From contig JANYHB010000072.1 in NCBI GenBank assembly GCA_025359265.1, forward strand, positions 25,175 to 89,174: a stretch of DNA of 64,000 nt, in the 5' to 3' direction. The notes under the pieces were generated by a model. That model was not told where the DNA came from, did no database searches, and was given only the letters and a program-made list of their open reading frames with translations. This document shows positions 19,298-29,638 of this stretch, piece after piece (the stretch's first letter is position 1; the number at the start of each line of letters is the position of its first letter). The position numbers were made by a program, and so were the translations under genes. The DNA is from Hyphomicrobiales bacterium (GTDB lineage: Bacteria > Pseudomonadota > Alphaproteobacteria > Rhizobiales > Aestuariivirgaceae).

Positions 19298-19374
19298 GCG
19301 GAAGTAGCTCAGTTGGTTAGAGCGTCGCCCTGTCACGGCGAAGGTCGCGGGTTCGAGCCCCGTCTTTCGCGCCA
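19298..19374 (+). tRNA. tRNA-Asp (anticodon GTC)
   Basis: The 77-base cloverleaf has acceptor arms GCGGAAG and CTTTCGC (one G-T pair), anticodon stem TCGCC/GGCGA around CTGTCAC (anticodon GTC), a GTTCGAG T-loop and an encoded CCA. Confidence 0.97.
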
Positions 19375-19451
19375 TTTGCCACCGCCATGCCACTGTTGAG
19401 TGCGACAGTATAGAAGCCAGCTTATGCTTGCTTCATACGTTACGCTGGGGT

Positions 19452-19471
19452 ATTTGCAGCGCATCGCAAAT
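19452..19471. promoter_or_regulatory. dyad in the nuoA leader
   Basis: ATTTGC and GCAAAT form perfect inverted arms around 8 bases, ending 17 bases before the nuoA ATG. It could be an operator for the complex I operon or a small RNA hairpin. No known regulator site was recognised. Confidence 0.3.
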
Positions 19472-19488
19472 GAGGCTCTGAACCACGC

Positions 19489-19854
19489 ATGACTGATCTG
19501 CTTTATTCCTATTTGCCGATCGTGATTTTTATGGGAGTGGCCGGTTTTATTGCACTCTCGTTGATGCTGGCACCTTTGCTGATCGCCTTCAAAGCGCCAG
19601 ACCCGGAAAAACTTTCAGCTTACGAATGTGGTTTCAACGCCTTTGACGATGCGCGCATGAAATTTGATGTGCGCTTTTATCTGGTCTCGATTCTTTTTAT
19701 CATTTTTGATCTTGAAGTGGCCTTTCTGTTTCCATGGGCCATTTCGCTTGGCAAAATTGGGCTGTTTGGCTTCTGGTCGATGATTGTGTTCCTTGGGGTT
19801 CTCACCGTCGGTTTCATCTATGAATGGCGGAAGGGTGCGCTGGAATGGGATTGA
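19489..19854 (+). CDS. nuoA: NADH-quinone oxidoreductase subunit A
   Basis: This 121-residue membrane subunit has three hydrophobic segments and the conserved loop [23 protein letters not shown] between helices 1 and 2, containing the cysteine that changes exposure during turnover in mitochondrial ND3. It sits at the junction of the peripheral and membrane arms of complex I. It is the first gene of the nuoA-N operon; its stop overlaps the nuoB start. Confidence 0.97.
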   Translation: MTDLLYSYLPIVIFMGVAGFIALSLMLAPLLIAFKAPDPEKLSAYECGFNAFDDARMKFDVRFYLVSILFIIFDLEVAFLFPWAISLGKIGLFGFWSMIVFLGVLTVGFIYEWRKGALEWD

Positions 19855-20369
19855 TCGAACACGCATCGGGCGATCAACGCGCCTTCTTCAGCGATGTAAA
19901 TAATGAGTTGGCCGATAAGGGCTTTCTTGTCACCTCAACCGAAGACTTGATCACCTGGGCGCGCACCGGCTCGCTGATGTGGATGACTTTTGGTCTGGCC
20001 TGTTGCGCCGTTGAAATGATGCACACCTCCATGCCGCGTTATGACGTGGAGCGATTCGGGTTTGCGCCGCGCGCCAGCCCACGCCAATCGGACGTGATGA
20101 TCGTGGCTGGCACGCTCACCAATAAAATGGCCCCCGCTTTGCGCAAGGTTTATGATCAAATGCCAGAGCCGCGCTATGTGATCTCCATGGGAAGCTGCGC
20201 CAACGGCGGCGGCTATTATCACTATTCCTATTCAGTTGTGCGCGGTTGTGACCGCATTGTACCGGTTGATATCTATGTGCCCGGCTGCCCACCCACCGCC
20301 GAAGCTTTGCTCTACGGCATCTTGATGTTGCAAAAGAAAATTCGCCGCACCGGAACGATTGAGCGCTGA
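19845..20369 (+). CDS. nuoB: NADH-quinone oxidoreductase subunit B
   Basis: This 174-residue subunit carries the terminal [4Fe-4S] cluster N2, which passes electrons to quinone. The ligands are the adjacent C53-C54 (LACCAVEMM), C118 (MGSCANGGG) and C148 (PGCPP). I chose ATG 19845, which overlaps the nuoA stop and gives the common MGL start; an in-frame ATG at 19824 would add seven residues inside nuoA. Confidence 0.97.
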   Translation: MGLIEHASGDQRAFFSDVNNELADKGFLVTSTEDLITWARTGSLMWMTFGLACCAVEMMHTSMPRYDVERFGFAPRASPRQSDVMIVAGTLTNKMAPALRKVYDQMPEPRYVISMGSCANGGGYYHYSYSVVRGCDRIVPVDIYVPGCPPTAEALLYGILMLQKKIRRTGTIER

Positions 20370-20371
20370 TC

Positions 20372-20959
20372 ATGATTGATTTGGCAACACTGCAAGGCAA
20401 ACTGGGCGCCGCGATCACGGGTGGCGCAACGGCTTTTGGCGAAGTAACTTTATATGCAGAACCTGAGCAGATTTTATTTGTGTTGAGCAAGCTGCAATCA
20501 GACCCAGACTTTCGCTTCGTTTCATTTATTGATTTGTGCGGTGCGGATTACCCCGAGCGTGAAAAGCGTTTCGATGTGGTCTATCATCTGCTGAGCCCCT
20601 ACAAAAATTCGCGCGTCCGCATTAAAGTGCAAGTGGATGAGGCAGGCGAAGTGCCTTCAGCCTTTGAAGTGTTTCCTGCCGCCGATTGGTTTGAGCGCGA
20701 AGTTTATGATCTTTACGGCGTGGTCTTCTCTGGCCACCCCGATCTGCGCCGCATCCTCACCGACTATGGCTTCAGCGGCCACCCCTTGCGCAAAGACTTT
20801 CCCGTCACCGGCCATGTTGAATTGCGTTACGATGATGAAAAAAAACGCGTGGTCTATGAGCCCGTGAAACTCGTCCAGGAAATGCGCCAATTTGATTATC
20901 TCTCGCCATGGGAAGGCACGGAATATGTGCTGCCTGGCGATGAAAAGGCCAAACAGTGA
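20372..20959 (+). CDS. nuoC: NADH-quinone oxidoreductase subunit C
   Basis: The 195-residue protein is the 30 kDa subunit of the peripheral arm. The signature [42 protein letters not shown] block is present at about residues 109-147. It contacts NuoD near the quinone site. It is separate from NuoD here (fused in E. coli). The stop overlaps the nuoD GTG start by 3 bases. Confidence 0.97.
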   Translation: MIDLATLQGKLGAAITGGATAFGEVTLYAEPEQILFVLSKLQSDPDFRFVSFIDLCGADYPEREKRFDVVYHLLSPYKNSRVRIKVQVDEAGEVPSAFEVFPAADWFEREVYDLYGVVFSGHPDLRRILTDYGFSGHPLRKDFPVTGHVELRYDDEKKRVVYEPVKLVQEMRQFDYLSPWEGTEYVLPGDEKAKQ

Positions 20960-22146
20960 CGGAACAAACCCTGCGCAATTTCACGCTCAATTTTGGCCCG
21001 CAACACCCGGCGGCGCATGGGGTTTTGCGCATGGTGCTGGAGCTTGATGGCGAGATCATCACCCGGGTGGATCCGCACATCGGCCTTTTGCACCGTGGCA
21101 CTGAAAAGCTGATTGAGCAGAAAACCTATCTGCAGGCTTTGCCCTATTTCGACCGCCTGGATTATGTGGCACCAATGAACCAAGAACATGCTTACTCCTT
21201 GGCTGTTGAGAAATTGCTTGAAATTTCAGTGCCTAAGCGTGGGCAACTCATCCGCGTTCTTTATTGTGAAATTGGCCGCATTCTGTCTCACATGCTCAAT
21301 GTAACGACGCAAGCCTTGGATGTTGGCGCCCTGACGCCGCCGGTCTGGGGTTTTGAAGAGCGCGAAAAACTGATGGTGTTTTATGAGCGCGCCAGCGGCA
21401 GCCGCATGCACGCAGCCTACATTCGCCCCGGCGGCGTGCACCAGGATCTGCCGCAAAAACTGATCGACGACATTGGCCATTTCTGTGACACGCATCCGGC
21501 ACGTTTGGATGACATCGAAACGCTTCTTACTGAAAACCGCATCTTCAAACAGCGCAATGTGGATATTGGTGTTGTGTCTTTGGAAGATTGTTTCAAATGG
21601 GGTTTCTCTGGTGTGATGGTGCGTGGCAGCGGCGCCGCCTGGGATTTGCGCAAAGCCCAGCCTTACGAATGCTATTCCGAAATGGATTTTGATATTCCCA
21701 TTGGCAAGAACGGCGATAATTATGATCGCTATTTGCTGCGCATGCAGGAAATGCGACAATCTGTGAAGATCATGAAGCAGTGTGTGAACTTGTTGTCGAG
21801 CCGCCCAGGTGCCGGGCCAATTGCTTCGGATGACGGCAAGATCGTGCCACCATCGCGCCCTGAAATGAAGCGCTCAATGGAAAGCCTGATCCATCACTTC
21901 AAATTATATACAGAGGGCTACAAAGTTCCGGCAGGTGAAGTTTACGTCGCCGTGGAAGCCCCCAAAGGCGAGTTCGGTGTTTATCTGGTGAGTGACGGTT
22001 CGAATAAACCCTATCGATGCCGCATCCGCGCCCCGGGCTTTGCCCATTTGCAAGCCATGGACTTCATGTGCCGTGGCCACCAACTGGCCGATGTGAGTGC
22101 TGTGTTGGGGTCTTTGGACATCGTGTTTGGTGAGGTGGATCGGTGA
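20956..22146 (+). CDS. nuoD: NADH-quinone oxidoreductase subunit D
   Basis: This 396-residue 49 kDa subunit forms the quinone-binding pocket with NuoB. It contains [13 protein letters not shown] at the start (with the conserved histidine), [12 protein letters not shown], and the C-terminal [20 protein letters not shown] motif. The start is GTG, overlapping the nuoC stop; its stop overlaps the GTG of nuoE. Confidence 0.97.
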   Translation: MTEQTLRNFTLNFGPQHPAAHGVLRMVLELDGEIITRVDPHIGLLHRGTEKLIEQKTYLQALPYFDRLDYVAPMNQEHAYSLAVEKLLEISVPKRGQLIRVLYCEIGRILSHMLNVTTQALDVGALTPPVWGFEEREKLMVFYERASGSRMHAAYIRPGGVHQDLPQKLIDDIGHFCDTHPARLDDIETLLTENRIFKQRNVDIGVVSLEDCFKWGFSGVMVRGSGAAWDLRKAQPYECYSEMDFDIPIGKNGDNYDRYLLRMQEMRQSVKIMKQCVNLLSSRPGAGPIASDDGKIVPPSRPEMKRSMESLIHHFKLYTEGYKVPAGEVYVAVEAPKGEFGVYLVSDGSNKPYRCRIRAPGFAHLQAMDFMCRGHQLADVSAVLGSLDIVFGEVDR

Positions 22147-23342
22147 GTGTTCGTCGTTTAGACGCAGTCCAACCCGCTGGCTTTTCATTCACGCCCGATA
22201 ACCTGTCGCGTGCCAAGCGCACCATTGCGAATTATCCACAGGGCAAGCAGGCCTCGGCGGTGATCCAGCTTTTGTGGTTTGCGCAGGAACAAGATGGCTG
22301 GGTGTCTCGGCCAGCGTTGGAATATGTGGGCAAAATGTTAGACATGGCTTACATCCGGGTTTTGGAAGTTGCCACGTTTTACACCATGTTCCAACTTTCG
22401 CCCGTGGGCCGCAAAGCGCACATTCAAGTGTGCGGAACCACACCTTGCATGTTGCGCGGTGCTGAGGATTTGATCGCGGTTTGCAAAAGCAAAATTCATG
22501 CAGAGCCGCAGCATTTGAATGCTGATGGCTCAATGAGTTGGGAAGAGGTTGAGTGCCTTGGCTCTTGTGTAAACGCGCCAATGATTCAGATTGTGAAAGA
22601 TACCTATGAAGACCTCACGCCGGAGAGCCTGAGCGCCATCATTGATGATTTCCAGGCGGGCCGCCCGGTGCGGCCGGGTTCGCAGAATGGCCGGCAGTTT
22701 TCAATGGCTTTGACAGGCGCAACTTCACTCACCGATAAATCGTTGTATAACAAGCAGCGCACCTATACCCGGGTTGAAGCGCCTCCACCGCCCGTGGCAA
22801 CCGCGCCTGCAGTTGCTTCAGCGCCCGCGATTGATTTGCAAAAGCCAGCGACACCGGGCGCTCCGGTTTCGGCCGATCTCTCAGCCAAGCCACCCATGGC
22901 GCCCGTTCCGGTTGCGGCACCCGTTGCCCCGCCGCTTCTGGCGAAAGCCGAAGTTCAAGCCACGGCGCGTGCCTCAGCACCGGTGGCCAGCCCGCGCGTT
23001 AAGCCTGCCGCCGTGTCTTCCAGGAAGACGCCGGCCAATAAGGTGGCCCCCGCCAAATCTGCTGGCCCCGAACTGTTGAAACGCCCGCGCGGCAAGGCCG
23101 ACGATTTGAAGCTGATTTGGGGTGTGGGGCCAGCTTTTGAAAAACTGCTGAACAAAATTGGCTTGTGGCATTTCAACCAAATCGCCGCGTGGACACCTGC
23201 TGACATATCGCATGTGGATAAATTGTTGAAAGGCTTTCAAGGCCGCATCGCGCGCGATGAATGGGTGAAGCAAGCCAAGAAACTGGCCAAAGGCTGGCGG
23301 CCTGACAATCCGATCGGCGAACGCCCTTCAGGAAAGAAATAA
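22143..23342 (+). CDS. nuoE: NADH-quinone oxidoreductase subunit E with extra C-terminal domain
   Basis: Residues 1-200 are a normal 24 kDa subunit with the [2Fe-2S] cluster N1a ligands C97, C102, C138 and C142. It continues through a Pro/Ala-rich linker (about 212-310) into a domain of about 80 residues (about 318-395) that begins [20 protein letters not shown] and looks like a helix-hairpin-helix unit, as in some rhizobial NuoE proteins. E. coli NuoE is only about 166 residues. The role of the added domain is unknown. The start is GTG. Confidence 0.94.
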   Translation: MSVRRLDAVQPAGFSFTPDNLSRAKRTIANYPQGKQASAVIQLLWFAQEQDGWVSRPALEYVGKMLDMAYIRVLEVATFYTMFQLSPVGRKAHIQVCGTTPCMLRGAEDLIAVCKSKIHAEPQHLNADGSMSWEEVECLGSCVNAPMIQIVKDTYEDLTPESLSAIIDDFQAGRPVRPGSQNGRQFSMALTGATSLTDKSLYNKQRTYTRVEAPPPPVATAPAVASAPAIDLQKPATPGAPVSADLSAKPPMAPVPVAAPVAPPLLAKAEVQATARASAPVASPRVKPAAVSSRKTPANKVAPAKSAGPELLKRPRGKADDLKLIWGVGPAFEKLLNKIGLWHFNQIAAWTPADISHVDKLLKGFQGRIARDEWVKQAKKLAKGWRPDNPIGERPSGKK

Positions 23343-23343
23343 G

Positions 23344-24660
23344 ATGCTCGCTGACAAAGACCGCATTTTCACCAACCTTTACGGCCTGCATGATTGGGGT
23401 CTTGAGGGTGCGAAACAGCGCGGCTGTTGGGTGGATACCAAGTCCTTCATCGACAAGGGCCGCGATTGGATTGTGAATGAAGTGAAGGCCTCGGGCCTGC
23501 GGGGCCGTGGCGGCGCTGGCTTTCCGACTGGGTTGAAGTGGAGCTTCATGCCCAAGGTGGTGGGGGAGCGTCCGCATTACCTCGTGGTCAACGCTGACGA
23601 ATCTGAACCCGGCACCTGCAAAGACCGTGAGATCATGCGCCATGATCCGCATTTGCTGGTGGAAGGTTGCCTGCTGGCGGGCATGGGCATGGCCTGCAAG
23701 GTTGGCTATATTTATGTGCGTGGCGAATATATTCGCGAGCGTGAGCATTTGCAGGCTGCGATTGATCAAGCCTATGAGGCCCGATTGATCGGAAAAAACA
23801 ATATTCACGGTTGGGATTTTGACCTTTATGTAACGCATGGCGCAGGCGCTTATATCTGTGGCGAAGAAACCGCGATGCTCGAAAGCCTGGAGGGCAAAAA
23901 GGGCCAACCGCGCATGAAGCCGCCATTCCCCGCCAACGTTGGCCTCTATGGTGCGCCAACCACAGTGAACAATGTGGAATCGATTGCCGTGGCCGGAACA
24001 ATTCTGCGCCGCGGTGCAACGTGGTTTAATTCCATGGGCCGCCCCAACAACGTGGGCACGAAATTGTTTTGTATTTCGGGCCATGTGAATACACCTTGCA
24101 ACGTGGAAGAAGAACTGGGCATCACCTTCCGCGAATTGATTGAAAAACATTGCGGCGGCATTCGCGGCGGTTGGGATAATCTGCTGGCGGTGATCCCTGG
24201 TGGCTCATCGGTGCGCATGGTGCCTGCTGCTCAGATTATCGACACGCCGATGGATTTTGATTCACTCTCCAAACTGCGTTCCGGCCTCGGCACAGCGGCG
24301 GTGATCGTGATGGACAAATCAACTGATCTCATCAAGGCCATCGCGCGGCTTTCTAAATTCTACATGCACGAATCCTGTGGCCAGTGCACGCCCTGCCGCG
24401 AAGGCACCGGCTGGATGTGGCGGGTGATGACCCGCATGGTGGAAGGCCGCGCCGAAAAGCGTGAAATCGATATGTTGCTGGATGTAACCAAACAAATCGA
24501 AGGCCACACCATCTGTGCGCTGGGCGATGCGGCGGCTTGGCCGATCCAAGGTCTCATCACCCACTTCCGCCCAGTGATCGAGGCGCGGATTGACCAGTAT
24601 ACGTATCGTTCCACCAAAGACGGCGCGGTTGTTAAGCCCGAACGAATGGCGGCAGAGTAG
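23344..24660 (+). CDS. nuoF: NADH-quinone oxidoreductase subunit F
   Basis: This 438-residue 51 kDa subunit binds NADH and FMN and holds cluster N3. It shows the nucleotide loop [15 protein letters not shown] (about 56-70), the FMN region [28 protein letters not shown], and the cluster motif [13 protein letters not shown] (about 341-353) with a later cysteine in [10 protein letters not shown]. It starts one base after the nuoE stop. Confidence 0.97.
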   Translation: MLADKDRIFTNLYGLHDWGLEGAKQRGCWVDTKSFIDKGRDWIVNEVKASGLRGRGGAGFPTGLKWSFMPKVVGERPHYLVVNADESEPGTCKDREIMRHDPHLLVEGCLLAGMGMACKVGYIYVRGEYIREREHLQAAIDQAYEARLIGKNNIHGWDFDLYVTHGAGAYICGEETAMLESLEGKKGQPRMKPPFPANVGLYGAPTTVNNVESIAVAGTILRRGATWFNSMGRPNNVGTKLFCISGHVNTPCNVEEELGITFRELIEKHCGGIRGGWDNLLAVIPGGSSVRMVPAAQIIDTPMDFDSLSKLRSGLGTAAVIVMDKSTDLIKAIARLSKFYMHESCGQCTPCREGTGWMWRVMTRMVEGRAEKREIDMLLDVTKQIEGHTICALGDAAAWPIQGLITHFRPVIEARIDQYTYRSTKDGAVVKPERMAAE

Positions 24661-24664
24661 GCCC

Positions 24665-25126
24665 ATGCATCTCGCTGAACTCAACATCGCAAAGTTCAAA
24701 TATGCAACTTCAGATTCGCGCATGGCTGGCTTCATGAACAATCTGGACGCAATCAACGCGTTGGCAGATCGCGCGCCGGGATTTATCTGGCGCTTGAAAA
24801 GCGATGGTAGCAACAACGCCACAGACTTGCGGGTGAGCGAAGAGGAATATGCCGTCAATATGTCGGTATGGACAGATGCAAAGAGCTTGGAGAATTACGT
24901 TTTCAAAACGGCACATGTTCAAATTTATCGCCGTAAAAGCGAATGGATGGAGCTGATGGAAAAGCCGCATATGGTATTTTGGAACGTGCCGGAGGGCCAT
25001 CAACCTTCACTTGCCGAAGCGATGGACAAACTGCAAGATTATGAAAACAACGGCCCATCGGAACGTGCATTTGGCTGGGCGCAGGTGATGGATATTGAAC
25101 ACATGCGTTCATTGAGGTGTGCCTAA
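24665..25126 (+). CDS. DUF3291-family protein inside the nuo operon
   Basis: This 153-residue protein resembles the DUF3291 family, which belongs to the dimeric alpha/beta-barrel (ABM-like) fold: [11 protein letters not shown] at the start, a central [17 protein letters not shown] strand-helix, and a C-terminal block with [21 protein letters not shown]. It has no cysteine ligands or membrane segments and is not a known complex I subunit. It lies between nuoF and nuoG, 4 bases after nuoF and sharing one base with nuoG, so it must be co-transcribed. Its function is unknown. Confidence 0.82.
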   Translation: MHLAELNIAKFKYATSDSRMAGFMNNLDAINALADRAPGFIWRLKSDGSNNATDLRVSEEEYAVNMSVWTDAKSLENYVFKTAHVQIYRRKSEWMELMEKPHMVFWNVPEGHQPSLAEAMDKLQDYENNGPSERAFGWAQVMDIEHMRSLRCA

Positions 25127-27192
25127 TGCCAAAACTGAAAATTGACGGCATCGAGATTGAAGTTGAAAACGGCACCACGCTTCTGCAAGCCTGTGAAGTG
25201 GCGGGCAAAGAAGTGCCGCGCTTCTGCTATCATGAACGCCTCTCGGTGGCGGGCAACTGCCGCATGTGTCTGATTGAAGTAAAGGGTGGCCCGCCGAAGC
25301 CGCAAGCTTCTTGCGCCATGAGCGTAAACGATTTGCGCCCCGGCCCCAATGGTGAAGCCCCGGAAATCTTCACCAACACGCCGATGGTGAAAAAAGCCCG
25401 TGAGGGTGTCATGGAATTTCTGCTGATCAATCACCCGTTGGATTGCCCGATTTGCGATCAAGCCGGTGAGTGTGATTTGCAAGATCAGTCTATGGCTTAT
25501 GGCAGCGATCATAACCGCTTTTATGAAAACAAGCGCGCCGTTGAAGATAAATATCTCGGCCCCCTGGTCAAAACCGCAATGAACCGCTGCATTCAATGCA
25601 CACGCTGCGTGCGTTTCACCACGGAAGTGGCAGGCATCGAAGAATTGGGCGCCACTGGTCGCGGCGAAGATATGGAAATCACCACCTATCTCAGCAAGGC
25701 AATTTCTTCTGAACTGCAAGGCAACATTATTGATCTGTGCCCGGTGGGCGCGCTCACCTCCAAGCCTTATGAATTTAAGGCCCGGCCCTGGGAACTGCGC
25801 AAAACTGAAACCATTGATGTGATGGATGCGGTGGGTTCCAACATCCGTGTGGACGCACGCGGCCGCGAAGTGATGCGCATTCTGCCGCGCACCAATGAAG
25901 AAGTGAATGAAGAATGGATTTCAGACAAGACGCGTTTTGTGTGGGATGGGTTGCGCACCCAGCGCCTTGATCAACCTTACGTGCGCGATCTTGGCAAGCT
26001 GCGCCCAGCCTCTTGGGATGAGGCATTGTCTCGTGCGGCGGCAAAGCTGAAGGCCGCTGCGCCAGAACGCGTGGGCATCTTGCTGGGTGATCTTGTCGCT
26101 GCCGAAGAAGCCTTCGCTTTGAAAGAACTGGCGCTGAAAATGCGCATCGCCAATATCGACTGCCGGCAAGACGGCACACCGCTGGGCGAGCATGGCGGCA
26201 GAAGTGGATATATTTTCAACAGTGGCATCGCCGCAATAGAAGAAGCCGATGCGATCATGTTGATTGGCTGCAACCCGCGCTTGGAAGCCCCGGTGCTCAA
26301 TGCGCGGATTAAAAAACGCGCCAACAAAGGCGGCTGCTTGATCGGCGTTGTGGGTGAACAAGCTGATCTGACTTACACCTACACTTACCTCGGCGCAGGG
26401 CCGGAAAGCCTCGCGGCCTTTCTCGATCATCCCCCCGCGAACAAGCAGAAGCCCATGTTCATCATTGGGCAGGGCGCTTTGGCCAGGCCCGATGGTGCGG
26501 CACTGTTGGCCATGGCGCAAAAGGCTGCCGTTTCCTTGGGGGTGATCAAAGACGGCTGGAATGGCTTCAACATTCTGCACACTGCAGCCGGTCGCGTGGG
26601 GGCATTGGATGTTTGCGCGCTTCCCGGCGAGGGCGGCAAAAACACCACGGCGATGTTGCAGGGCGAACTTGATGTAATGATCCTCGCCGGCGCTGACGAA
26701 ATTGATATGTCCAAACTGGGCAAGACTTTCGTCATTTATATTGGCAGCCACGGTGATGCTGGCGCAGCCCGCGCCGACGTGGTTCTGCCCGGCGCGGCCT
26801 ACACCGAAAAATCCGCCACTTACGTCAACACCGAAGGTCGCCCGCAGATGGCTGTACGCGCGGCGTTTCCACCGGGTGATGCGCGCGAAGATTGGGCCAT
26901 TATCGCGAGCTTGGCCAAGCAAGCGGGCGCAGACTTGGGCTTCACTTCCCTCGCGGCCCTACGCGCGGCCATGTATAAGGTGGCACCGCAGTTGCTGCTG
27001 TTGGATCAACGTGTGGTAGCAGATGCCTTTGCTTTGGATGAGCTGCAACGCGGCGCAGGCGAAGCGTTTAAAAGCCCTTTCGTATCGCCGGTGAAGGACT
27101 TCTATTTCACCAATCCGATTGCGCGTGCGTCCGCCATCATGGCGGAATGTTCGGCCTTGAAGAATGCCCAAAAACTTCAGGCAGCGGAGTAG
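25126..27192 (+). CDS. nuoG: NADH-quinone oxidoreductase subunit G
   Basis: This 688-residue 75 kDa subunit has an N-terminal ferredoxin-like [2Fe-2S] domain ([17 protein letters not shown]), the [14 protein letters not shown] segment for N5, [10 protein letters not shown] for N4, and a molybdopterin-oxidoreductase-like C-terminal region that has lost the cofactor. It carries electrons from NuoF toward NuoI. ATG 25126 shares a base with the preceding TAA; an upstream ATG adds only three residues. Confidence 0.97.
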   Translation: MPKLKIDGIEIEVENGTTLLQACEVAGKEVPRFCYHERLSVAGNCRMCLIEVKGGPPKPQASCAMSVNDLRPGPNGEAPEIFTNTPMVKKAREGVMEFLLINHPLDCPICDQAGECDLQDQSMAYGSDHNRFYENKRAVEDKYLGPLVKTAMNRCIQCTRCVRFTTEVAGIEELGATGRGEDMEITTYLSKAISSELQGNIIDLCPVGALTSKPYEFKARPWELRKTETIDVMDAVGSNIRVDARGREVMRILPRTNEEVNEEWISDKTRFVWDGLRTQRLDQPYVRDLGKLRPASWDEALSRAAAKLKAAAPERVGILLGDLVAAEEAFALKELALKMRIANIDCRQDGTPLGEHGGRSGYIFNSGIAAIEEADAIMLIGCNPRLEAPVLNARIKKRANKGGCLIGVVGEQADLTYTYTYLGAGPESLAAFLDHPPANKQKPMFIIGQGALARPDGAALLAMAQKAAVSLGVIKDGWNGFNILHTAAGRVGALDVCALPGEGGKNTTAMLQGELDVMILAGADEIDMSKLGKTFVIYIGSHGDAGAARADVVLPGAAYTEKSATYVNTEGRPQMAVRAAFPPGDAREDWAIIASLAKQAGADLGFTSLAALRAAMYKVAPQLLLLDQRVVADAFALDELQRGAGEAFKSPFVSPVKDFYFTNPIARASAIMAECSALKNAQKLQAAE

Positions 27193-27195
27193 GGG

Positions 27196-28233
27196 ATGGC
27201 TGAGATTTTCTTCACCCTGGCTCTGATTGTGCTGGAAAGCCTGGGCCTTCTGGTGGCCTTGCTGATCAGTGTTTCCTTCCTCATCTATTTTGATCGCAAG
27301 GTATGGGCCGCCGTGATGATGCGCCGCGGGCCCAATGTTGTCGGGCCCTGGGGGGTGCTGCAAAGCTTCGCTGATCTGTTGAAGTTCGTTTTTAAAGAAG
27401 TGATCATTCCTGATGGTGCCAACAAAGTTGTCTTTGTGATCGCCCCCATCGTCACATCGCTTTTGGCACTCTCAGCTTGGTCGGTGATGCCGATTAGTGA
27501 GGGGTGGAGCATTTCCAATATCAATGTCGGCGTGTTGTTCCTTTTCGCCATCTCATCCTTGATGGTTTATGGCATCATTATGGGCGGCTGGGCGTCTAAT
27601 TCCAAATATCCATTCCTGTCGGCATTGCGCTCTGCCGCGCAAATGGTGTCCTATGAAGTGTCCATCGGATTTGTGATCATCACGGTTCTGCTCTGTGCCG
27701 GGTCTCTGAACCTTACTGATATTGTGCACGCCCAAAACCATGGGCTTGGAACCAAGCTGGGTCTGCCGCCATCCTTTTTGGATTGGTATTGGCTGCCCCT
27801 GTTCCCCATGTTCATTATCTTCTTTATTTCAGCGCTGGCAGAAACCAACCGTCCGCCATTTGATTTGGTGGAAGCGGAATCTGAACTTGTGGCGGGCTTC
27901 ATGGTGGAATATTCTTCGACGCCCTATTTGCTGTTCATGCTGGGGGAATATGTAGCTATCACCACGATGTGCGCATTGACGACCACGCTGTTCCTCGGCG
28001 GCTGGTCTCCCATCATCGCTATTGCCCCCTTCACGTGGGTGCCGGGCGTTATCTGGTTCCTGATCAAAGTGGTTTTGGTGTTTTTCATGTTCGCCATGGT
28101 GAAAACCATTGTGCCGCGCTATCGCTATGATCAGCTGATGCGCTTGGGCTGGAAAGTGTTTCTGCCGATATCTCTGGCCTGGGTGGTGATCACCGCCGGC
28201 GTTTTAGTTAGCATGGGATGGTTGCCATCATGA
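27196..28233 (+). CDS. nuoH: NADH-quinone oxidoreductase subunit H
   Basis: This 345-residue membrane subunit has eight hydrophobic segments and lines the quinone channel. It carries the conserved [14 protein letters not shown] loop and [23 protein letters not shown] with the acidic residues linked to proton coupling. It starts three bases after the nuoG stop. Confidence 0.97.
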   Translation: MAEIFFTLALIVLESLGLLVALLISVSFLIYFDRKVWAAVMMRRGPNVVGPWGVLQSFADLLKFVFKEVIIPDGANKVVFVIAPIVTSLLALSAWSVMPISEGWSISNINVGVLFLFAISSLMVYGIIMGGWASNSKYPFLSALRSAAQMVSYEVSIGFVIITVLLCAGSLNLTDIVHAQNHGLGTKLGLPPSFLDWYWLPLFPMFIIFFISALAETNRPPFDLVEAESELVAGFMVEYSSTPYLLFMLGEYVAITTMCALTTTLFLGGWSPIIAIAPFTWVPGVIWFLIKVVLVFFMFAMVKTIVPRYRYDQLMRLGWKVFLPISLAWVVITAGVLVSMGWLPS

Positions 28234-28724
28234 GCCTTTCTCTCACTGGCGTAGGCCGCCAACTTTTTTTGAAGGAATTTGTCAGCGCTTTCTTGCTGGC
28301 GATGAAGTATTTCTTTGCCCCGAAAGTCACGCTCAATTATCCCCATGAAAAAGGCATGCTCTCACCGCGCTTCCGTGGCGAGCACGCGTTGCGCCGATAT
28401 CCCAATGGCGAAGAGCGCTGCATCGCTTGCAAGCTCTGCGAAGCCATTTGTCCGGCCCAAGCCATAACCATTGAAGCTGGCCCACGCCGCAATGATGGCA
28501 CACGCCGGACCACGCGCTATGATATTGATATGACCAAATGCATTTATTGCGGCTTCTGCCAAGAAGCTTGCCCAGTGGATGCCATCGTCGAAGGCCCCAA
28601 TTTTGAATATGCAGTGGAAACCCGCGAAGAGCTGATGTTCGACAAAGCCAAATTGCTGGACAATGGTGATCGCTGGGAACGCGAAATTGCCCGCAATCTG
28701 GCGCTTGACGCGCCGTATCGTTGA
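28230..28724 (+). CDS. nuoI: NADH-quinone oxidoreductase subunit I
   Basis: This 164-residue ferredoxin-like subunit has two [4Fe-4S] motifs, [12 protein letters not shown] and [12 protein letters not shown], which hold N6a and N6b. An N-terminal amphipathic helix anchors it to the membrane arm. I chose ATG 28230, overlapping the nuoH stop, because it gives the usual 163-164 residues; a GTG/ATG four codons upstream is also possible. Confidence 0.97.
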   Translation: MSLSLTGVGRQLFLKEFVSAFLLAMKYFFAPKVTLNYPHEKGMLSPRFRGEHALRRYPNGEERCIACKLCEAICPAQAITIEAGPRRNDGTRRTTRYDIDMTKCIYCGFCQEACPVDAIVEGPNFEYAVETREELMFDKAKLLDNGDRWEREIARNLALDAPYR

Positions 28725-28736
28725 CGGGGGGTTAAG

Positions 28737-29333
28737 ATGATTGCAACAACGTTTTTCTTTTACTTGTTCTCGCTCTTCGCCATTGCCTCCGCGGTGCTGG
28801 TGATTACCATGAAGAACCCCGTGCATTCGGTGCTGTTCCTTATCTTGTGTTTTTTCAACGCCGCAGGCCTGTTTGTGCTGACGGGCGCTGAATTCCTGGC
28901 GATGATTTTAGTGGTGGTTTACGTGGGCGCGGTAGCCGTGCTCTTCCTCTTCGTGGTGATGATGTTGGATGTGGATTTCACCGAACTGCGCTCTGGCATG
29001 TTGAACTATTTGCCCGTGGGTGGTGTCATCGGCATGATCTTGCTGGCTGAACTTGTGCTGCTGTTCAGCACTTGGGCCGCACCAGCAGGTGATGTGGCCG
29101 CATCGGTTGAGGCTGCCCAAAACACCCGCGCCCTGGGTTTGGTGCTTTACACCAAATACGTTTTCTTTTTTCAGACCGCGGGTCTCATTCTGTTGGTGGC
29201 CATGATCGGCGCCATTGTGCTGACACTTCGCCACCGCACCGGCATCAAACGCCAAGATGTCAATACGCAAGTGGCGCGTGGCCCCGCAACTGCGATGGAA
29301 ATCAAAAAAGTAGAATCAGGGCAGGGGATTTGA
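28737..29333 (+). CDS. nuoJ: NADH-quinone oxidoreductase subunit J
   Basis: The 198-residue membrane subunit has five hydrophobic segments. It contains [22 protein letters not shown] and the helix with [18 protein letters not shown], which undergoes the pi-to-alpha change in complex I. A GGGGGG site precedes the start. The stop overlaps the nuoK start (TGATG). Confidence 0.97.
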   Translation: MIATTFFFYLFSLFAIASAVLVITMKNPVHSVLFLILCFFNAAGLFVLTGAEFLAMILVVVYVGAVAVLFLFVVMMLDVDFTELRSGMLNYLPVGGVIGMILLAELVLLFSTWAAPAGDVAASVEAAQNTRALGLVLYTKYVFFFQTAGLILLVAMIGAIVLTLRHRTGIKRQDVNTQVARGPATAMEIKKVESGQGI

Positions 29334-29638
29334 TGATCGGACTTACCCATTACCTCACCGTTGCTGCCATACTTTTCACCATTGGCATTTTCGGAATATT
29401 CCTCAACCGCAAGAATGTGATCGTGATTATGATGTCGATTGAGCTGATACTGCTGTCCGTAAACATCAATCTGGTGGCGTTCTCGTTTTATTTGCATGAC
29501 CTCACGGGCCAAGTGTTTGCGTTGCTCATCCTCACCGTGGCCGCAGGCGAAGCGGCGATTGGTCTGGCTATTCTGGTAACCTATTTCCGCAACCGTGGCA
29601 CAATCGCGGTTGAAGATATCAACATGATGAAGGGCTGA
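29333..29638 (+). CDS. nuoK: NADH-quinone oxidoreductase subunit K
   Basis: This 101-residue subunit has three hydrophobic segments with the buried acidic residues of the proton path ([18 protein letters not shown], then [13 protein letters not shown]). An in-frame TTG one codon earlier is ignored in favour of the ATG that overlaps the nuoJ stop. The stop overlaps the nuoL ATG. Confidence 0.97.
   Translation: MIGLTHYLTVAAILFTIGIFGIFLNRKNVIVIMMSIELILLSVNINLVAFSFYLHDLTGQVFALLILTVAAGEAAIGLAILVTYFRNRGTIAVEDINMMKG

Noticed and set aside
22780..23090. Pro/Ala repeats in nuoE as a tandem DNA repeat
   Set aside because: Codons vary and no repeated unit is present at the DNA level; it is a low-complexity protein linker.
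25921..26922. Long antisense frame of 333 codons opposite nuoG
   Set aside because: Codon-bias shadow of nuoG; no family features.
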